Counted from the stretch's first letter, positions 1-7,960 are shown. The stretch is 46,727 nt of DNA from a virus (IMGVR_UViG_3300036715_000202:1-46727); one strand, 5' to 3'. Numbers and translations: made by a program. The notes: a model not told the origin generated them from the sequence alone.

Positions 1-127
1 GGCCATCGGGGCTGAGCGCCAAAAAGCGGTTCGGTCTGTTGCCACTGTGTTCGGTGATAGTGTCATCGAGCTTCAAGGTCGCCATCTGACTCGTGATGGT
101 GTTCACCCTACAGGGCCCGAATACAAG
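1..127. repeat. Left copy of the 127-bp end overlap
   Basis: This stretch is identical to the last 127 bases of the window (46601-46727). A length of exactly 127 equals a common maximum assembly k-mer, so it most likely marks a circular assembly rather than a physical terminal repeat. One reading frame runs unbroken through the join, which supports circularity. Confidence 0.95.
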
Positions 128-163
128 CGGATCGCCCTGGACGTCAAAGGAGATCAACCATGA
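2..163 (+). CDS. SGNH/GDSL-type hydrolase, C-terminal part (gene cut by the circular join)
   Basis: This is the 3' part of a gene that starts at 46350 and is continuous through the join; the joined protein is about 137 residues. The part here carries the C-terminal catalytic block, DGVHPTGPEYKRI, with the Asp-x-x-His of SGNH hydrolases. The other blocks (GDS and GSND) lie in the 46350-46727 entry. Its stop overlaps the ATG of the next gene (ATGA, 160-163), so the two are probably translationally coupled. The enzyme probably acts as an esterase or deacetylase; its substrate cannot be read from the sequence. Confidence 0.85.
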   Translation, partial: AIGAERQKAVRSVATVFGDSVIELQGRHLTRDGVHPTGPEYKRIALDVKGDQP

Positions 164-345
164 ACTGGCCTGTTATTTTCGCCTGTCTGACCAATCTCGC
201 CCTCTGGGTTGCTGCGTACTTCGCAATGCAATTCATATTGACTGCTCATCTGATCACCGCTGGCTGGGCGATCATTATCATCTTCATCATTGGTGTCTCG
301 GTGGGTCTGGCGATCCGTGGCACTCAGCCGCCTAAGGGGGCGTGA
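160..345 (+). CDS. Small two-span membrane protein
   Basis: This 61-residue protein is almost entirely hydrophobic. It has two predicted membrane segments, at roughly residues 4-25 and 31-52, and ends in a short polar tail (RGTQPPKGA). Its ATG overlaps the stop of the SGNH hydrolase gene by four bases. Size and topology would fit a holin-like or host-membrane-acting phage protein. However, it lies far from the lysis cassette at 19-21 kb and in the opposite arm, so I do not call it a holin. I recognise no family. Confidence 0.7.
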   Translation: MNWPVIFACLTNLALWVAAYFAMQFILTAHLITAGWAIIIIFIIGVSVGLAIRGTQPPKGA

Positions 346-387
346 GACTAACATCCTGATAAACCCTCTAACACAAGGCTTACCTCA

Positions 388-813
388 ATGAATAAGCTCT
401 CTTGGTTGTTCTACATCGGTGACCTGTCCTCCAACCTCAGTAACCTTGCCTGCTTACTTAGCTTCGTCTGCTTTCTACTGGCGCTTGGCGTGTTCGTCGC
501 CTGGTGTTGCCAGCAGGATGGTGCGACGGAGTACATCAAGTACAACCACGAATCCAATCGTGAGAACTTCAAAAAATTCCTCAAGTTCCCCACCTTCAAG
601 TTCTCTGTCTGCCTGTTCCTGATGGCCTTCCTGGGGATTTTAGGCTGTTTCCTGCCGTCTCAAGCCACCGTGTACGCCATCGCAGCGTCTGAGATGGGTG
701 AACAAGCCATCAAGACACCTCTGGCCACCAAGGCTGAAAAGGCATTGGAGTTTTGGCTCGATCAACAGATCAAGCGCGCCCAGCAGGATGGGAACACAGA
801 AAAACCCCAGTGA
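388..813 (+). CDS. Membrane protein of unknown function
   Basis: The protein has 141 residues with two hydrophobic segments, at about 20-45 and 72-98. They are separated by a polar loop, and an amphipathic charged tail follows (KAEKALEFWLDQQIKRAQQ). The weak ribosome site AAGG lies upstream at 375-378. It is the last gene before a consensus promoter (818-845), so it closes the operon that begins with the KTSC and SGNH genes. The two-span layout with a large C-terminal domain could place it at the inner membrane. No catalytic motif is visible and no function is proposed. Confidence 0.75.
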   Translation: MNKLSWLFYIGDLSSNLSNLACLLSFVCFLLALGVFVAWCCQQDGATEYIKYNHESNRENFKKFLKFPTFKFSVCLFLMAFLGILGCFLPSQATVYAIAASEMGEQAIKTPLATKAEKALEFWLDQQIKRAQQDGNTEKPQ

Positions 814-817
814 CGGG

Positions 818-845
818 TTGACAATTCTGAATTCTCCTGTATAAT
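818..845 (+). promoter_or_regulatory. Perfect-consensus sigma-70 promoter (P1)
   Basis: The -35 hexamer TTGACA (818-823) and -10 hexamer TATAAT (840-845) both match the sigma-70 consensus exactly, with a 16-base spacer. It fires rightward into the amide-ligase block, whose first ATG is at 896. Just downstream lie two palindromes, ATCTAGAT (846-853) and CCCTACAGGG (859-868), placed where a repressor or roadblock protein could bind. The 840-869 stretch recurs, inverted, at 12614-12643. Confidence 0.88.
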
Positions 846-895
846 ATCTAGATCGGTGCCCTACAGGGGTATAACCTCAAACAGTTGAGATCACA

Positions 896-1732
896 ATGGA
901 TAAGCTGGACGTCATCAAGAGGGTTGCTCATTCATCTAACGCCCTCACCCCTGGGAGACCGTGTGTGTACGGTGGTTGGAGTAATGACGATATTCATGTC
1001 TTTGTCGACCTCAACCCCCCTTGCCATGCAAGCTTGGAACGTCAGGGGTCCAACCTGTACGACCACTACGTCACGTCGTATCACATGTGGCCTAATGCGA
1101 AGCTCGGTGTCGCCTACTTCAATTTCATGAAGTACCACCTGTACAAGGAGTGGAAAGAGTACATCCACCTCGAGTATTTCGACAAGCTGCCGTACATTCA
1201 CATCTCGGACTGCTCTAAGATTCCGGCCAACGTGTTCTACAACCTGTCGATCTGTTCGAGGGTGCCGGTGGAGTGGCGTAACGAGCTCAAGACGTGGTAC
1301 ATCCTCACGCTTGAGGGTGTCAATCCGGGTCTCGCGTACCTGATCGCCTTCTGTCCACTGGACCAGCAGCTTCTCGAGCCCGGTGGCAGGCGGCTTCTGC
1401 GTCTTCGAGACCCGAAGGGTCGGTTCACCGGTGAGGTGCGAGAAATCCTCGATCCGGTTGATCACCGTAACCGGCTCAACAAAATCTACCTCCTAGGACC
1501 ACCAAACTTCGCTGGTCATCGGTGCTTTGATCCGGGTCTCATCGTCAAGCGTATGATCGATGGGGCTCCCATTAGCAACCATAAGTCGTGGAAGGAAGAG
1601 GCCACCGCATGTCGTCCCACCAACAGAATCTGGGGCGAGTCACAAGACACCCGGCATTGGTCCGGTAAAACTATTCGTCAGCTCATTGACGAGTACACTC
1701 CCCAACCTGCAAACAAGGAAGCAGTAGCATGA
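896..1732 (+). CDS. Unknown protein, first gene of the amide-ligase block
   Basis: This 278-residue soluble protein is rich in aromatic residues and histidine and resembles no family I can name. The start at 896 lies about 44 bases after the predicted transcription start of P1. Its stop overlaps the ATG of the class I glutamine amidotransferase at 1729 (ATGA), so the two are translationally coupled. Position and coupling suggest it belongs to the same pathway, perhaps as a substrate-binding or recognition protein, but that is inference. An antisense frame within it is a shadow of codon bias. Confidence 0.82.
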   Translation: MDKLDVIKRVAHSSNALTPGRPCVYGGWSNDDIHVFVDLNPPCHASLERQGSNLYDHYVTSYHMWPNAKLGVAYFNFMKYHLYKEWKEYIHLEYFDKLPYIHISDCSKIPANVFYNLSICSRVPVEWRNELKTWYILTLEGVNPGLAYLIAFCPLDQQLLEPGGRRLLRLRDPKGRFTGEVREILDPVDHRNRLNKIYLLGPPNFAGHRCFDPGLIVKRMIDGAPISNHKSWKEEATACRPTNRIWGESQDTRHWSGKTIRQLIDEYTPQPANKEAVA

Positions 1733-2403
1733 AGTTCTATTCTATCGGTGACTTTGGAGGCTATGATAGCGTCCACAAGCTCTTCACGGATTCTTTCGGC
1801 TGGTCTTCCGTTATGAAGCCCGCTGACGCTGACGTGATCGTCTGGAACGGTGGCGCTGACATCGGTACGGAGATTTACGGCGAGAAGTCCGTCATGTGTG
1901 GTGTTCCCGAGCGCCAGTCCTACCGAGATCAGATGGAAATCGGTATGTTCGAGGACTTCAAGAACTCCGGCAAGCTGAAACTCGGCATCTGTCGTGGTGC
2001 TCAGCTCCTCAACTGTCTGAACGGCGGCAAGCTGTACCAGGATGTGAACAATCACACCAATTCTCACCTGATGCTTGACGTCAGGACTGGTGAAGAGATT
2101 CAGATCACCTCCACCCACCATCAGCAGATGCGGGCTGGCCAGGACGCCACCATCATCGGTATCGCCAACGACAGCACCCGGAAGACCTCTGAGGAGGGCA
2201 CCGTCACCCACGCTCAAGCCCCCTCCATAAAGGATGGCAAGGACCTTGAGATCGTGTGGTACCCCGACACGCAGACTCTCTGCATCCAGGGACACCCCGA
2301 GTACGTCCCCGGTTCACGGTTCGCTAAATACACCTTGGAGTTGATCACCAAGTTGTACACCCCAGTTGTGTCCTTTATTGGAGAACTCGAATGTGTGGAC
2401 TAG
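1729..2403 (+). CDS. Class I glutamine amidotransferase / gamma-glutamyl hydrolase-like (peptidase C26 type)
   Basis: The protein has 224 residues. The nucleophile elbow LGICRGAQLLN places the catalytic Cys at residue 88. QGHPEY supplies His189 and Glu191, completing the class I triad. The GG-x-L-x-QD pattern after the elbow resembles the PuuD/gamma-glutamyl-GABA hydrolase branch. Members of the fold hydrolyse glutamine to free ammonia or cleave gamma-glutamyl bonds. Here it could feed ammonia to, or deprotect products of, the ligases that follow. It overlaps the class II amidotransferase gene by 13 bases. The substrate is unknown. Confidence 0.88.
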   Translation: MKFYSIGDFGGYDSVHKLFTDSFGWSSVMKPADADVIVWNGGADIGTEIYGEKSVMCGVPERQSYRDQMEIGMFEDFKNSGKLKLGICRGAQLLNCLNGGKLYQDVNNHTNSHLMLDVRTGEEIQITSTHHQQMRAGQDATIIGIANDSTRKTSEEGTVTHAQAPSIKDGKDLEIVWYPDTQTLCIQGHPEYVPGSRFAKYTLELITKLYTPVVSFIGELECVD

Positions 2404-3512
2404 TCGGTGTTGCTGGGGCGATCGACCCCCAAGCCCGCAGTATCTTCAATGAGCTGTTGCTCGTTGGTGTTGTTCGCGGCCACCATTCCACTGGTGTTGC
2501 CGCTGTGGAGCGGGAGAATAACAGCGAGATTTCTCTCGCCAAGATGCCCGGCCCCAGCCAGATTCTGGTGTCTTCCGACCTCTACCAGAAAACGGTGAAC
2601 AGGGCGGCTCTGAAATGCCTCATCGGGCACAACCGATACGCCACCGTCGGTGACAAGACAGTCGAGAACGCTCACCCGTTTGCCTTCGAGAACCTCGTGG
2701 GTGCACACAACGGCACCATCGACCGCTGGGTCCTTAGCCGTTTCGATGGTACCTTCGGGACAGACTCCGAGACCCTGTACAACGCCATCCACAGTCTGGG
2801 TGTCAAGGTGGCAATCGGGAAGCTCAACGAGCAGTCTGCGTGGGCTCTGACGTGGTACGACAAGACTGACAATACGATCAACCTCTTACGTAACAGCAGG
2901 CGGCCTCTGACCTATTGCTACTCTGAAGACCGGCGTCAAATGTTCTGGGCTTCCGAACCCGCCATGCTTGAGTGGGTCATGCGTCGCAATGGGCTCAAGC
3001 CTGAGAAGGATTCGTTCTACGAGTGTGAGTCGAACATGCTCTACAAGTGGACACTCCCGGAGAAGGCCCTCGACAAGTTCGAAAAGCCTTTGTGCACTGA
3101 GGTCAAGCCCGCGCCTTTTTTGTACCAAGCGCCTCCGCGCGTAAAAGACTACGGCGGCTTGTGGGCAGATGTTGGCCCATGGGACGGGGTGGTGGGTGAC
3201 TACCGCAACCATCGATCCAACGTGACTTATCTCCCTAGCAATAAGCAGGCATACGTCCCCGACAAGAAAAGCAATCGGATTGACACGACCAAATTCCGTC
3301 CTCCATACAAGAACGGCAAGGGCGGGGTACTGACCAAGCCTCAGTTCATGGCTCTCACAAAGCACGGCTGTGCCTTTTGTGATGACAACAGCTCTACTTG
3401 GGGGGAGTTTATTCACATCCTCAAGGACGACTACGACGGGCGGCAGACTTACCTATGTGAGTCCTGCTATAACGACGACGACATCCATCAACTAATCGAG
3501 AACATCGCCTAA
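2391..3512 (+). CDS. Class II (Ntn-type) glutamine amidotransferase with a C-terminal zinc finger
   Basis: The 373-residue protein begins MCGLVGVAG, so removing Met would expose Cys2 as the Ntn-hydrolase nucleophile. RGHHSTG and the later HNRYAT and HNGTID segments follow the glutaminase domain of GlmS/PurF-type enzymes. The expected role is glutamine hydrolysis and ammonia delivery. No sugar-isomerase or phosphoribosyl domain follows. Instead the C-terminus carries CxxC pairs at 327/330 and 356/359, likely a zinc-binding module. A ligase partner must therefore use the ammonia. A phage carrying both class I and class II glutaminases side by side is notable. Confidence 0.9.
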   Translation: MCGLVGVAGAIDPQARSIFNELLLVGVVRGHHSTGVAAVERENNSEISLAKMPGPSQILVSSDLYQKTVNRAALKCLIGHNRYATVGDKTVENAHPFAFENLVGAHNGTIDRWVLSRFDGTFGTDSETLYNAIHSLGVKVAIGKLNEQSAWALTWYDKTDNTINLLRNSRRPLTYCYSEDRRQMFWASEPAMLEWVMRRNGLKPEKDSFYECESNMLYKWTLPEKALDKFEKPLCTEVKPAPFLYQAPPRVKDYGGLWADVGPWDGVVGDYRNHRSNVTYLPSNKQAYVPDKKSNRIDTTKFRPPYKNGKGGVLTKPQFMALTKHGCAFCDDNSSTWGEFIHILKDDYDGRQTYLCESCYNDDDIHQLIENIA

Positions 3513-3523
3513 GGAGCGAAAAC

Positions 3524-4336
3524 ATGCGTAAGATTCTTATAGGTGCAGACCCTGAGTTGTTTATGCGTAATCCCAACACTGGGTCTTTCGTGTCTGCTCA
3601 CGGTCTGGTCCCCGGCACCAAGTACGCCCCGCACAAGGTTCCATTCGGAGCCGTTCAGATCGACGGTACTGCTCTTGAGTTCAACATCGATCCTGCGTCA
3701 ACTGTTGATGAGTTTCTTCACAACATCCAGTCAGTGAAGCAAACTATCTCAGACTACGTACCCGGCTACAACGTGGTTGCGGAACCTGTCGCTCTGTACG
3801 AACAGGACTATTTTGACTGGGACGTCCCGGGCGAGGCCAAGGAGCTGGGTTGTGAACCCGACTTCAATGCATGGACCCTCGATAAGAACCCCCGACCAGA
3901 CCCCGGCAATCGTCCGTTCAGAACCGCTTCCGGACACATTCACATCGGCTGGACCAAGGACATGGACCCGTTCGACGACATGCACTTCCAGGAATGCGCG
4001 GCTGTTGCCCGACAGATGGACTACTATCTGGGTATCCACAGCCTGCGCTGGGACAAGGATGGCACTCGTCGCGAACTCTACGGCAAGGCTGGGGCGTTCC
4101 GTCCGAAGCCCTACGGCATGGAGTACCGAGTTCTCTCGAACCGCTGGCTGTCTAGCCCCACGCTGATCCGCTGGGTCTACAATCAGGCCATCAAGGGCAT
4201 GAACTCTCCCTCTGCGTACCAGCAGTACGGTGATATTGCCCAGAAGATCATCGACAACAATGAACTCGACTGGCAGTCCAAGCATCGGCTGGACATCGTG
4301 GTTGAAGAGCTGCCCAAGGAGGTGCTTGCAGCATGA
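3524..4336 (+). CDS. Glutamine-synthetase-fold amide ligase (COOH-NH2 ligase type 2, phiEco32-like)
   Basis: This 270-residue protein matches the family described in phage phiEco32. It has an N-terminal GADPELF (acidic metal-site residues Asp9 and Glu11) and QIDGTALEFNIDPA. SGHIHIGW supplies a paired-His motif and MEYRVLSNRWLSS the conserved Arg region. The family is predicted to join a carboxylate to an amine using ATP, as glutamine synthetase does. A ribosome site (AAGGAG, 3511-3516) precedes the ATG. It follows the class II glutaminase by 11 bases and overlaps the next gene by four, consistent with one pathway. Confidence 0.88.
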   Translation: MRKILIGADPELFMRNPNTGSFVSAHGLVPGTKYAPHKVPFGAVQIDGTALEFNIDPASTVDEFLHNIQSVKQTISDYVPGYNVVAEPVALYEQDYFDWDVPGEAKELGCEPDFNAWTLDKNPRPDPGNRPFRTASGHIHIGWTKDMDPFDDMHFQECAAVARQMDYYLGIHSLRWDKDGTRRELYGKAGAFRPKPYGMEYRVLSNRWLSSPTLIRWVYNQAIKGMNSPSAYQQYGDIAQKIIDNNELDWQSKHRLDIVVEELPKEVLAA

Positions 4337-4941
4337 AGATCATCTATGACAATCTGGAAGACTCACGCCAGAAACTGATCGGAACGTACTGTCTCTACGA
4401 CGGTAAAGCTGTCATGATCAAGAATGTTAATGATGATGACAATGCGGGTCCAGCGAAGTACAAGGTCTCGGCCAGTACAATCTTCAATGGGCGGATGGCC
4501 CACTTCGAGTTGGCCGACCCTAAGTTCAATTTCCAGAACTTGAATATCGGCTACGTCGCACGTGCGGATGGCTTCGCCGCTATCTGGTACTACCGAAAGC
4601 CTCTTCGACAGTATCGTCAAGGGCTTCGGTCTGACCAAGTTGGCATGAAGTTCAGCAGCCGTCGCTTTGCTGATGTTGGTTTCAACGACTACAAGAGCGT
4701 TGCGGCCATGCTGGAAAACAAGTACCCCAATTTCAAGGAGGTCAGCGACCGGCTTCGTGCTAATGAAATCATCATCGGTGCATTTCATAAAAACTTTGCC
4801 GCGTCATTCGATGACATCCACGAGGATGTGATCATTGAGTACAAGGGTGTTCGTGTCGGACATTCCACCCACCCTTCCAAGTTCCAACTTGTTCCGAACT
4901 ACGAGTTCTTGAAGGAACATCTGCAGGAGGCTATCGCATGA
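4333..4941 (+). CDS. Unknown protein inside the amide-ligase block
   Basis: The protein has 202 residues, is soluble and has no motif I recognise. Its ATG overlaps the stop of the type 2 ligase by four bases, and its own stop overlaps the start of the second ligase. It is therefore locked between two ligase genes and almost certainly co-translated with them. The N-terminal half looks beta-rich (for example YCLYDGKAVMIKNV). It might be an accessory or substrate protein for the ligases. That is inference from position only. Confidence 0.82.
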   Translation: MKIIYDNLEDSRQKLIGTYCLYDGKAVMIKNVNDDDNAGPAKYKVSASTIFNGRMAHFELADPKFNFQNLNIGYVARADGFAAIWYYRKPLRQYRQGLRSDQVGMKFSSRRFADVGFNDYKSVAAMLENKYPNFKEVSDRLRANEIIIGAFHKNFAASFDDIHEDVIIEYKGVRVGHSTHPSKFQLVPNYEFLKEHLQEAIA

Positions 4942-6071
4942 TCGTGATGAATTCGCGATTGGCAGACGTATTCCCCGGTATGTGGGCGGTTGACCCAGAC
5001 CCCAACTTGTTCGGGGTTGAGGTTGAGCTCGAAGGCAGGGAGATCATTGACCGGACTGGGGTGCTCGGTAAATACTGGTCGGCACATAATGATGGCAGTC
5101 TTCGACAGCTTCGCCCCGGTGATCAGGCCATCGAGTACGTCCTGAACAAGCCCACCAACTGGGAGAATACAAAGTTCGCTGTCAACTTGCTTTGTAAGTT
5201 CCTCACCTTGCCCGACAAGAAGGTGTATGACAGCTACCGGACTTCGATCCACGTGCATGTCAACTGCTTGCAGGAGACCATGGGCACCATCTACAACTAC
5301 ATCACCCTCGCCACGATCTTCGACGAGCTGCTGGTGAGCCAGAATGGTGAGCACCGTATCGGCAATAACTTCTGTCTCCGCATGAAGGACGCTGAAGGTG
5401 TTATCCACGATCTGATGGAGTCCATCGCCAACCACGGTAATGTCAACGGTATTCACCAGAACAACCGATACTCCTCGGTTAACATTGGCAGCCTACTCAA
5501 GTTCGGTACGATTGAGTTCCGGTCCCTTGAGTGCACGACTGACGCTAATCGTATCCTTCACTGGATTGAGACGTGTCAGGCGATGAAACAGGCTGCGCGT
5601 GAGTACGCAAACCCGCGGGAGATCATCACTCAGTTCAGTCAAGAGGGTCCAGCCCAGTTTCTGGTACACATTCTTGGCCCTCTAGCTGAGAAGTACACCA
5701 ATGTCCCTGATATGCAGCGGATGTTGTACACTGGGGCTCGCCTTGCTCAGGACTTGGCGTACTGCTCCGACTGGAAGGCCAATGCTGCGGCTAAGCCCCC
5801 GCCCAAGCCGCGGAAAAAGGTTGACCCTAATGCAGCCTTTCGCATCTTGGACATTGAACCGGTCAGACCGGACTGGCCACCGGGCAACCCTCCCGTACCG
5901 CAGGTTGTGGCACGGGCACTAGGGAATGGTGATGAATGGGATGTAGCTCCGCCGCCCCCGCAGAACATATGGGCTAACCCCCTTCTGGTACCTATCGTAG
6001 ACGATGACGAAGACTTCGTTGACCTTGCAGAGGATGAAGACGATGATGATGAAGAAGAAGAAGAATTTTAA
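4938..6071 (+). CDS. Amidoligase (PF12224-like) with a proline-rich linker and polyacidic C-terminal tail
   Basis: The 377-residue protein shows the amidoligase signature: FGVEVELEG (Glu28, Glu30, Glu32), HNDGSLR, SIHVHVN and GTIEFRSLE. These are the metal- and ATP-binding elements of a glutamine-synthetase-like fold that forms amide bonds. After about residue 285 the domain ends. A proline-rich linker (KPPPKPRKK, later PPPPQ) leads to a run of about twenty Asp/Glu residues ending in EEEEEF. The tail is encoded by GAT/GAA/GAG repeats that also encode the start of the ATP-grasp gene in another frame. The tail could dock partners or be a modification target. Confidence 0.87.
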   Translation: MIVMNSRLADVFPGMWAVDPDPNLFGVEVELEGREIIDRTGVLGKYWSAHNDGSLRQLRPGDQAIEYVLNKPTNWENTKFAVNLLCKFLTLPDKKVYDSYRTSIHVHVNCLQETMGTIYNYITLATIFDELLVSQNGEHRIGNNFCLRMKDAEGVIHDLMESIANHGNVNGIHQNNRYSSVNIGSLLKFGTIEFRSLECTTDANRILHWIETCQAMKQAAREYANPREIITQFSQEGPAQFLVHILGPLAEKYTNVPDMQRMLYTGARLAQDLAYCSDWKANAAAKPPPKPRKKVDPNAAFRILDIEPVRPDWPPGNPPVPQVVARALGNGDEWDVAPPPPQNIWANPLLVPIVDDDEDFVDLAEDEDDDDEEEEEF

Positions 6072-6816
6072 GCCCCGTGCCCCTCTCCTGTGGGTTGACA
6101 CGGGAGATCGCCCCTCTAACAGTGCAGCAGAGCTGTCCCGTCAAGAGGGTTTCCGACGTAATCGTACCTCGAAGTTCATCCGCGAGGCCGACACGATCAT
6201 TAACTGGGGTTCCACCGCTGAGGGTGACTACAAGAATGCTCATCGCGTTCTGAACAAGCCCGCAGCGGTGGCTGTTGCTGTCAACAAGCTCAGTGCCTTC
6301 AACGTCCTGAAGGCGGAGGGGTTGTCTATTCCTGCATTTACCACCTCTAAAGCTGAAGCTGTTGCTTGGAATCGTACATTCCTTGCACGAACTAAGTTGA
6401 CAGGGCACTCAGGAGAAGGTATTATAGTGGTTGATAAGGGGACACCGATTGCAGATGTCCCTGATGCTCCGCTGTATACTCTCTACATCTACAAGGTGCG
6501 AGAGTTCCGTAACCATGTGGTCAAATGCCAAGTGGTGGACTATCAGCAGAAAATTCGTGACCCTAATCGGGAGCCCAAGACGTGGAAAATTCGATCTCAT
6601 GAGAATGGTTTCATCTTTGTTCGTGAGGGCTTGGACAACGATCGTGCTCGTGACCGGCTTTGTGTGGAAGCCGTGTCTGCTTTGGGCCTGGATTTCGGGG
6701 CGGTGGACGTCATTGAAGATAATGAGGGGCACTACTATGTCTTGGAAATCAACACCGCCCCCGGACTTGAAGGACGCACAGTCACCTCTTACGCAAAGGC
6801 GTTCCATGACTATTAA
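6043..6816 (+). CDS. ATP-grasp ligase (RimK-like)
   Basis: This is an ATP-grasp enzyme of 257 residues. A Lys-containing NKLSAFNVLKAEGL segment and a GHSGEGI loop bind ATP, and YVLEINTAPGLEG holds the Mg-binding Glu and Asn. Such enzymes activate a carboxylate as acyl-phosphate and join it to an amine, often adding amino acids to peptides or cofactors. The frame stays open up to 6004, but I chose ATG 6043 because GAGG precedes it by nine bases. That gives a start MMMKKKKN overlapping the acidic tail of the previous gene by 29 bases. It is the third ligase of the block. Confidence 0.87.
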   Translation: MMMKKKKNFKPRAPLLWVDTGDRPSNSAAELSRQEGFRRNRTSKFIREADTIINWGSTAEGDYKNAHRVLNKPAAVAVAVNKLSAFNVLKAEGLSIPAFTTSKAEAVAWNRTFLARTKLTGHSGEGIIVVDKGTPIADVPDAPLYTLYIYKVREFRNHVVKCQVVDYQQKIRDPNREPKTWKIRSHENGFIFVREGLDNDRARDRLCVEAVSALGLDFGAVDVIEDNEGHYYVLEINTAPGLEGRTVTSYAKAFHDY

Positions 6817-7156
6817 GTGCAGGTACAAATTCACCCAGCACATCCCATTCCAGCTAGAGAGCCGACTGGTCTATCAATATGGCTTTAGGGTCATGAGTAG
6901 GAAGCAGGGTGAGTGGGTCATTCTTGAAAAAGAATTGCGTCTCACGAAGCCCAAGGACTTTGTAACTGAACTCAGTGATCACGACCAGATGCGTCTCATT
7001 AAGCGCTGCAATGCTGTGATGGATTACTACAACGACCCCGATGAATATGCTGATGATATTCGACGGAGGCTCCACAACATGGCTCAAGCCTCCCCAATGG
7101 TAGAAGGACTATTCATCCGCAATTGGGCGGAGAGAAACGTAGGGAAAGCATTTTAA
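6806..7156 (+). CDS. Unknown 116-residue protein after the ATP-grasp gene
   Basis: The open frame extends upstream to 6431, but that part lies inside the ATP-grasp gene in another frame. ATG 6806 gives a compact protein beginning MTIKCRYKFTQHIPFQ that overlaps the previous stop by 11 bases. The sequence is charged and mostly helical, without membrane segments or recognisable motifs. It is coupled on both sides, and its stop overlaps the next ATG at 7156. It probably belongs to the same pathway; no function is proposed. Confidence 0.75.
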   Translation: MTIKCRYKFTQHIPFQLESRLVYQYGFRVMSRKQGEWVILEKELRLTKPKDFVTELSDHDQMRLIKRCNAVMDYYNDPDEYADDIRRRLHNMAQASPMVEGLFIRNWAERNVGKAF

Positions 7157-7326
7157 TGCACTGCCCGATTTGTGATAAAGACTCTGACAGCGTGACATTG
7201 GTCAAGCCGTGTTCCGAATGTCAAGAAGCAATCCAAGAATGCTTGGACGGATATCCCCGAGATGATACGGAAGACAATGATGATGAAAGCGAGGTACTAG
7301 ATGAGTCATGGGACAACTTCAATTGA
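7156..7326 (+). CDS. Small zinc-ribbon protein with acidic tail
   Basis: This 56-residue protein has two CxxC pairs, CPIC near the start and CSEC about 18 residues later, forming a probable zinc knuckle. A strongly acidic tail follows. Its ATG shares a base with the previous stop (TAATG), and its 3' end overlaps the start of thyX by 26 bases. Small zinc-ribbon proteins often bind nucleic acid or act as adaptors. The role here is not known. Confidence 0.72.
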   Translation: MHCPICDKDSDSVTLVKPCSECQEAIQECLDGYPRDDTEDNDDESEVLDESWDNFN

Positions 7327-7960
7327 GTGGGCGACCCCAGACATCGACGAACGGATTGCTTACATGGCTCGGGTGTCTAATCCAGATGCTAAGCCCGATG
7401 ATCCGTATGAGAGGCTGATCAAATATCTGATCGACCACAAGCACTGGTCTCCGTTCGAGATGGCTTCGATCTGTGTCAAAATTACCACAACTCGTGACAT
7501 TGCTCGCCAGTTGCTGCGACATCGGTCGTTCCACTTCCAAGAGTTCAGTCAGCGGTACGCCGCAGTGGATCAAGAGAAGCCAGTTCTGTCTCAAGCCCGT
7601 CTGCAAGACACCAAGAACCGCCAGAACTCGATTGCAACTGATGACCCAGACCTGCAAAAGTGGTGGACCAATGCTCAGAACTTCACTTGGTCTGATGCTC
7701 AGACTCGGTATCAGCAAGCTCTGAACTACGGTGTGGCCAAGGAGGTGGCTCGCAAGCTGCTCCCCGAGGGTCTTACTACCACTCATCTGTTCATGTGTGG
7801 AACAGTCCGTGACTGGTACCACTACCTCAACGTCCGTACTGGACCTGAGACCCAGCTCGAACACCGGGAACTGGCCGAGCAAATCCTCGCTCAAGTCGGT
7901 GAGATTGCTCCATCCACGTTCGACACTCTCCTCGCTCCCGCCCTTCCGTATGGTGCATAA
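7301..7960 (+). CDS. thyX: Flavin-dependent thymidylate synthase
   Basis: The 219-residue protein carries the ThyX signature RHRSFHFQEFSQRY (RHR-x7-S form). It also has the N-terminal ARVSNP and HWSPFE elements that contact FAD and dUMP. It converts dUMP to dTMP with methylene-tetrahydrofolate and reduced flavin, raising the thymidine supply for phage DNA. GAGG seven bases upstream supports ATG 7301. It follows the amide-ligase block without a gap, and its stop overlaps the HAD gene start (TAATG). It fits with the nrdAB and dNTP diphosphohydrolase genes downstream. Confidence 0.95.
   Translation: MSHGTTSIEWATPDIDERIAYMARVSNPDAKPDDPYERLIKYLIDHKHWSPFEMASICVKITTTRDIARQLLRHRSFHFQEFSQRYAAVDQEKPVLSQARLQDTKNRQNSIATDDPDLQKWWTNAQNFTWSDAQTRYQQALNYGVAKEVARKLLPEGLTTTHLFMCGTVRDWYHYLNVRTGPETQLEHRELAEQILAQVGEIAPSTFDTLLAPALPYGA

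Noticed and set aside
1678-2295. A 205-codon minus-strand frame over the class I glutaminase
   Set aside because: The plus-strand gene has a complete catalytic triad; the antisense product is Val/Leu/Asp-rich with no motif.
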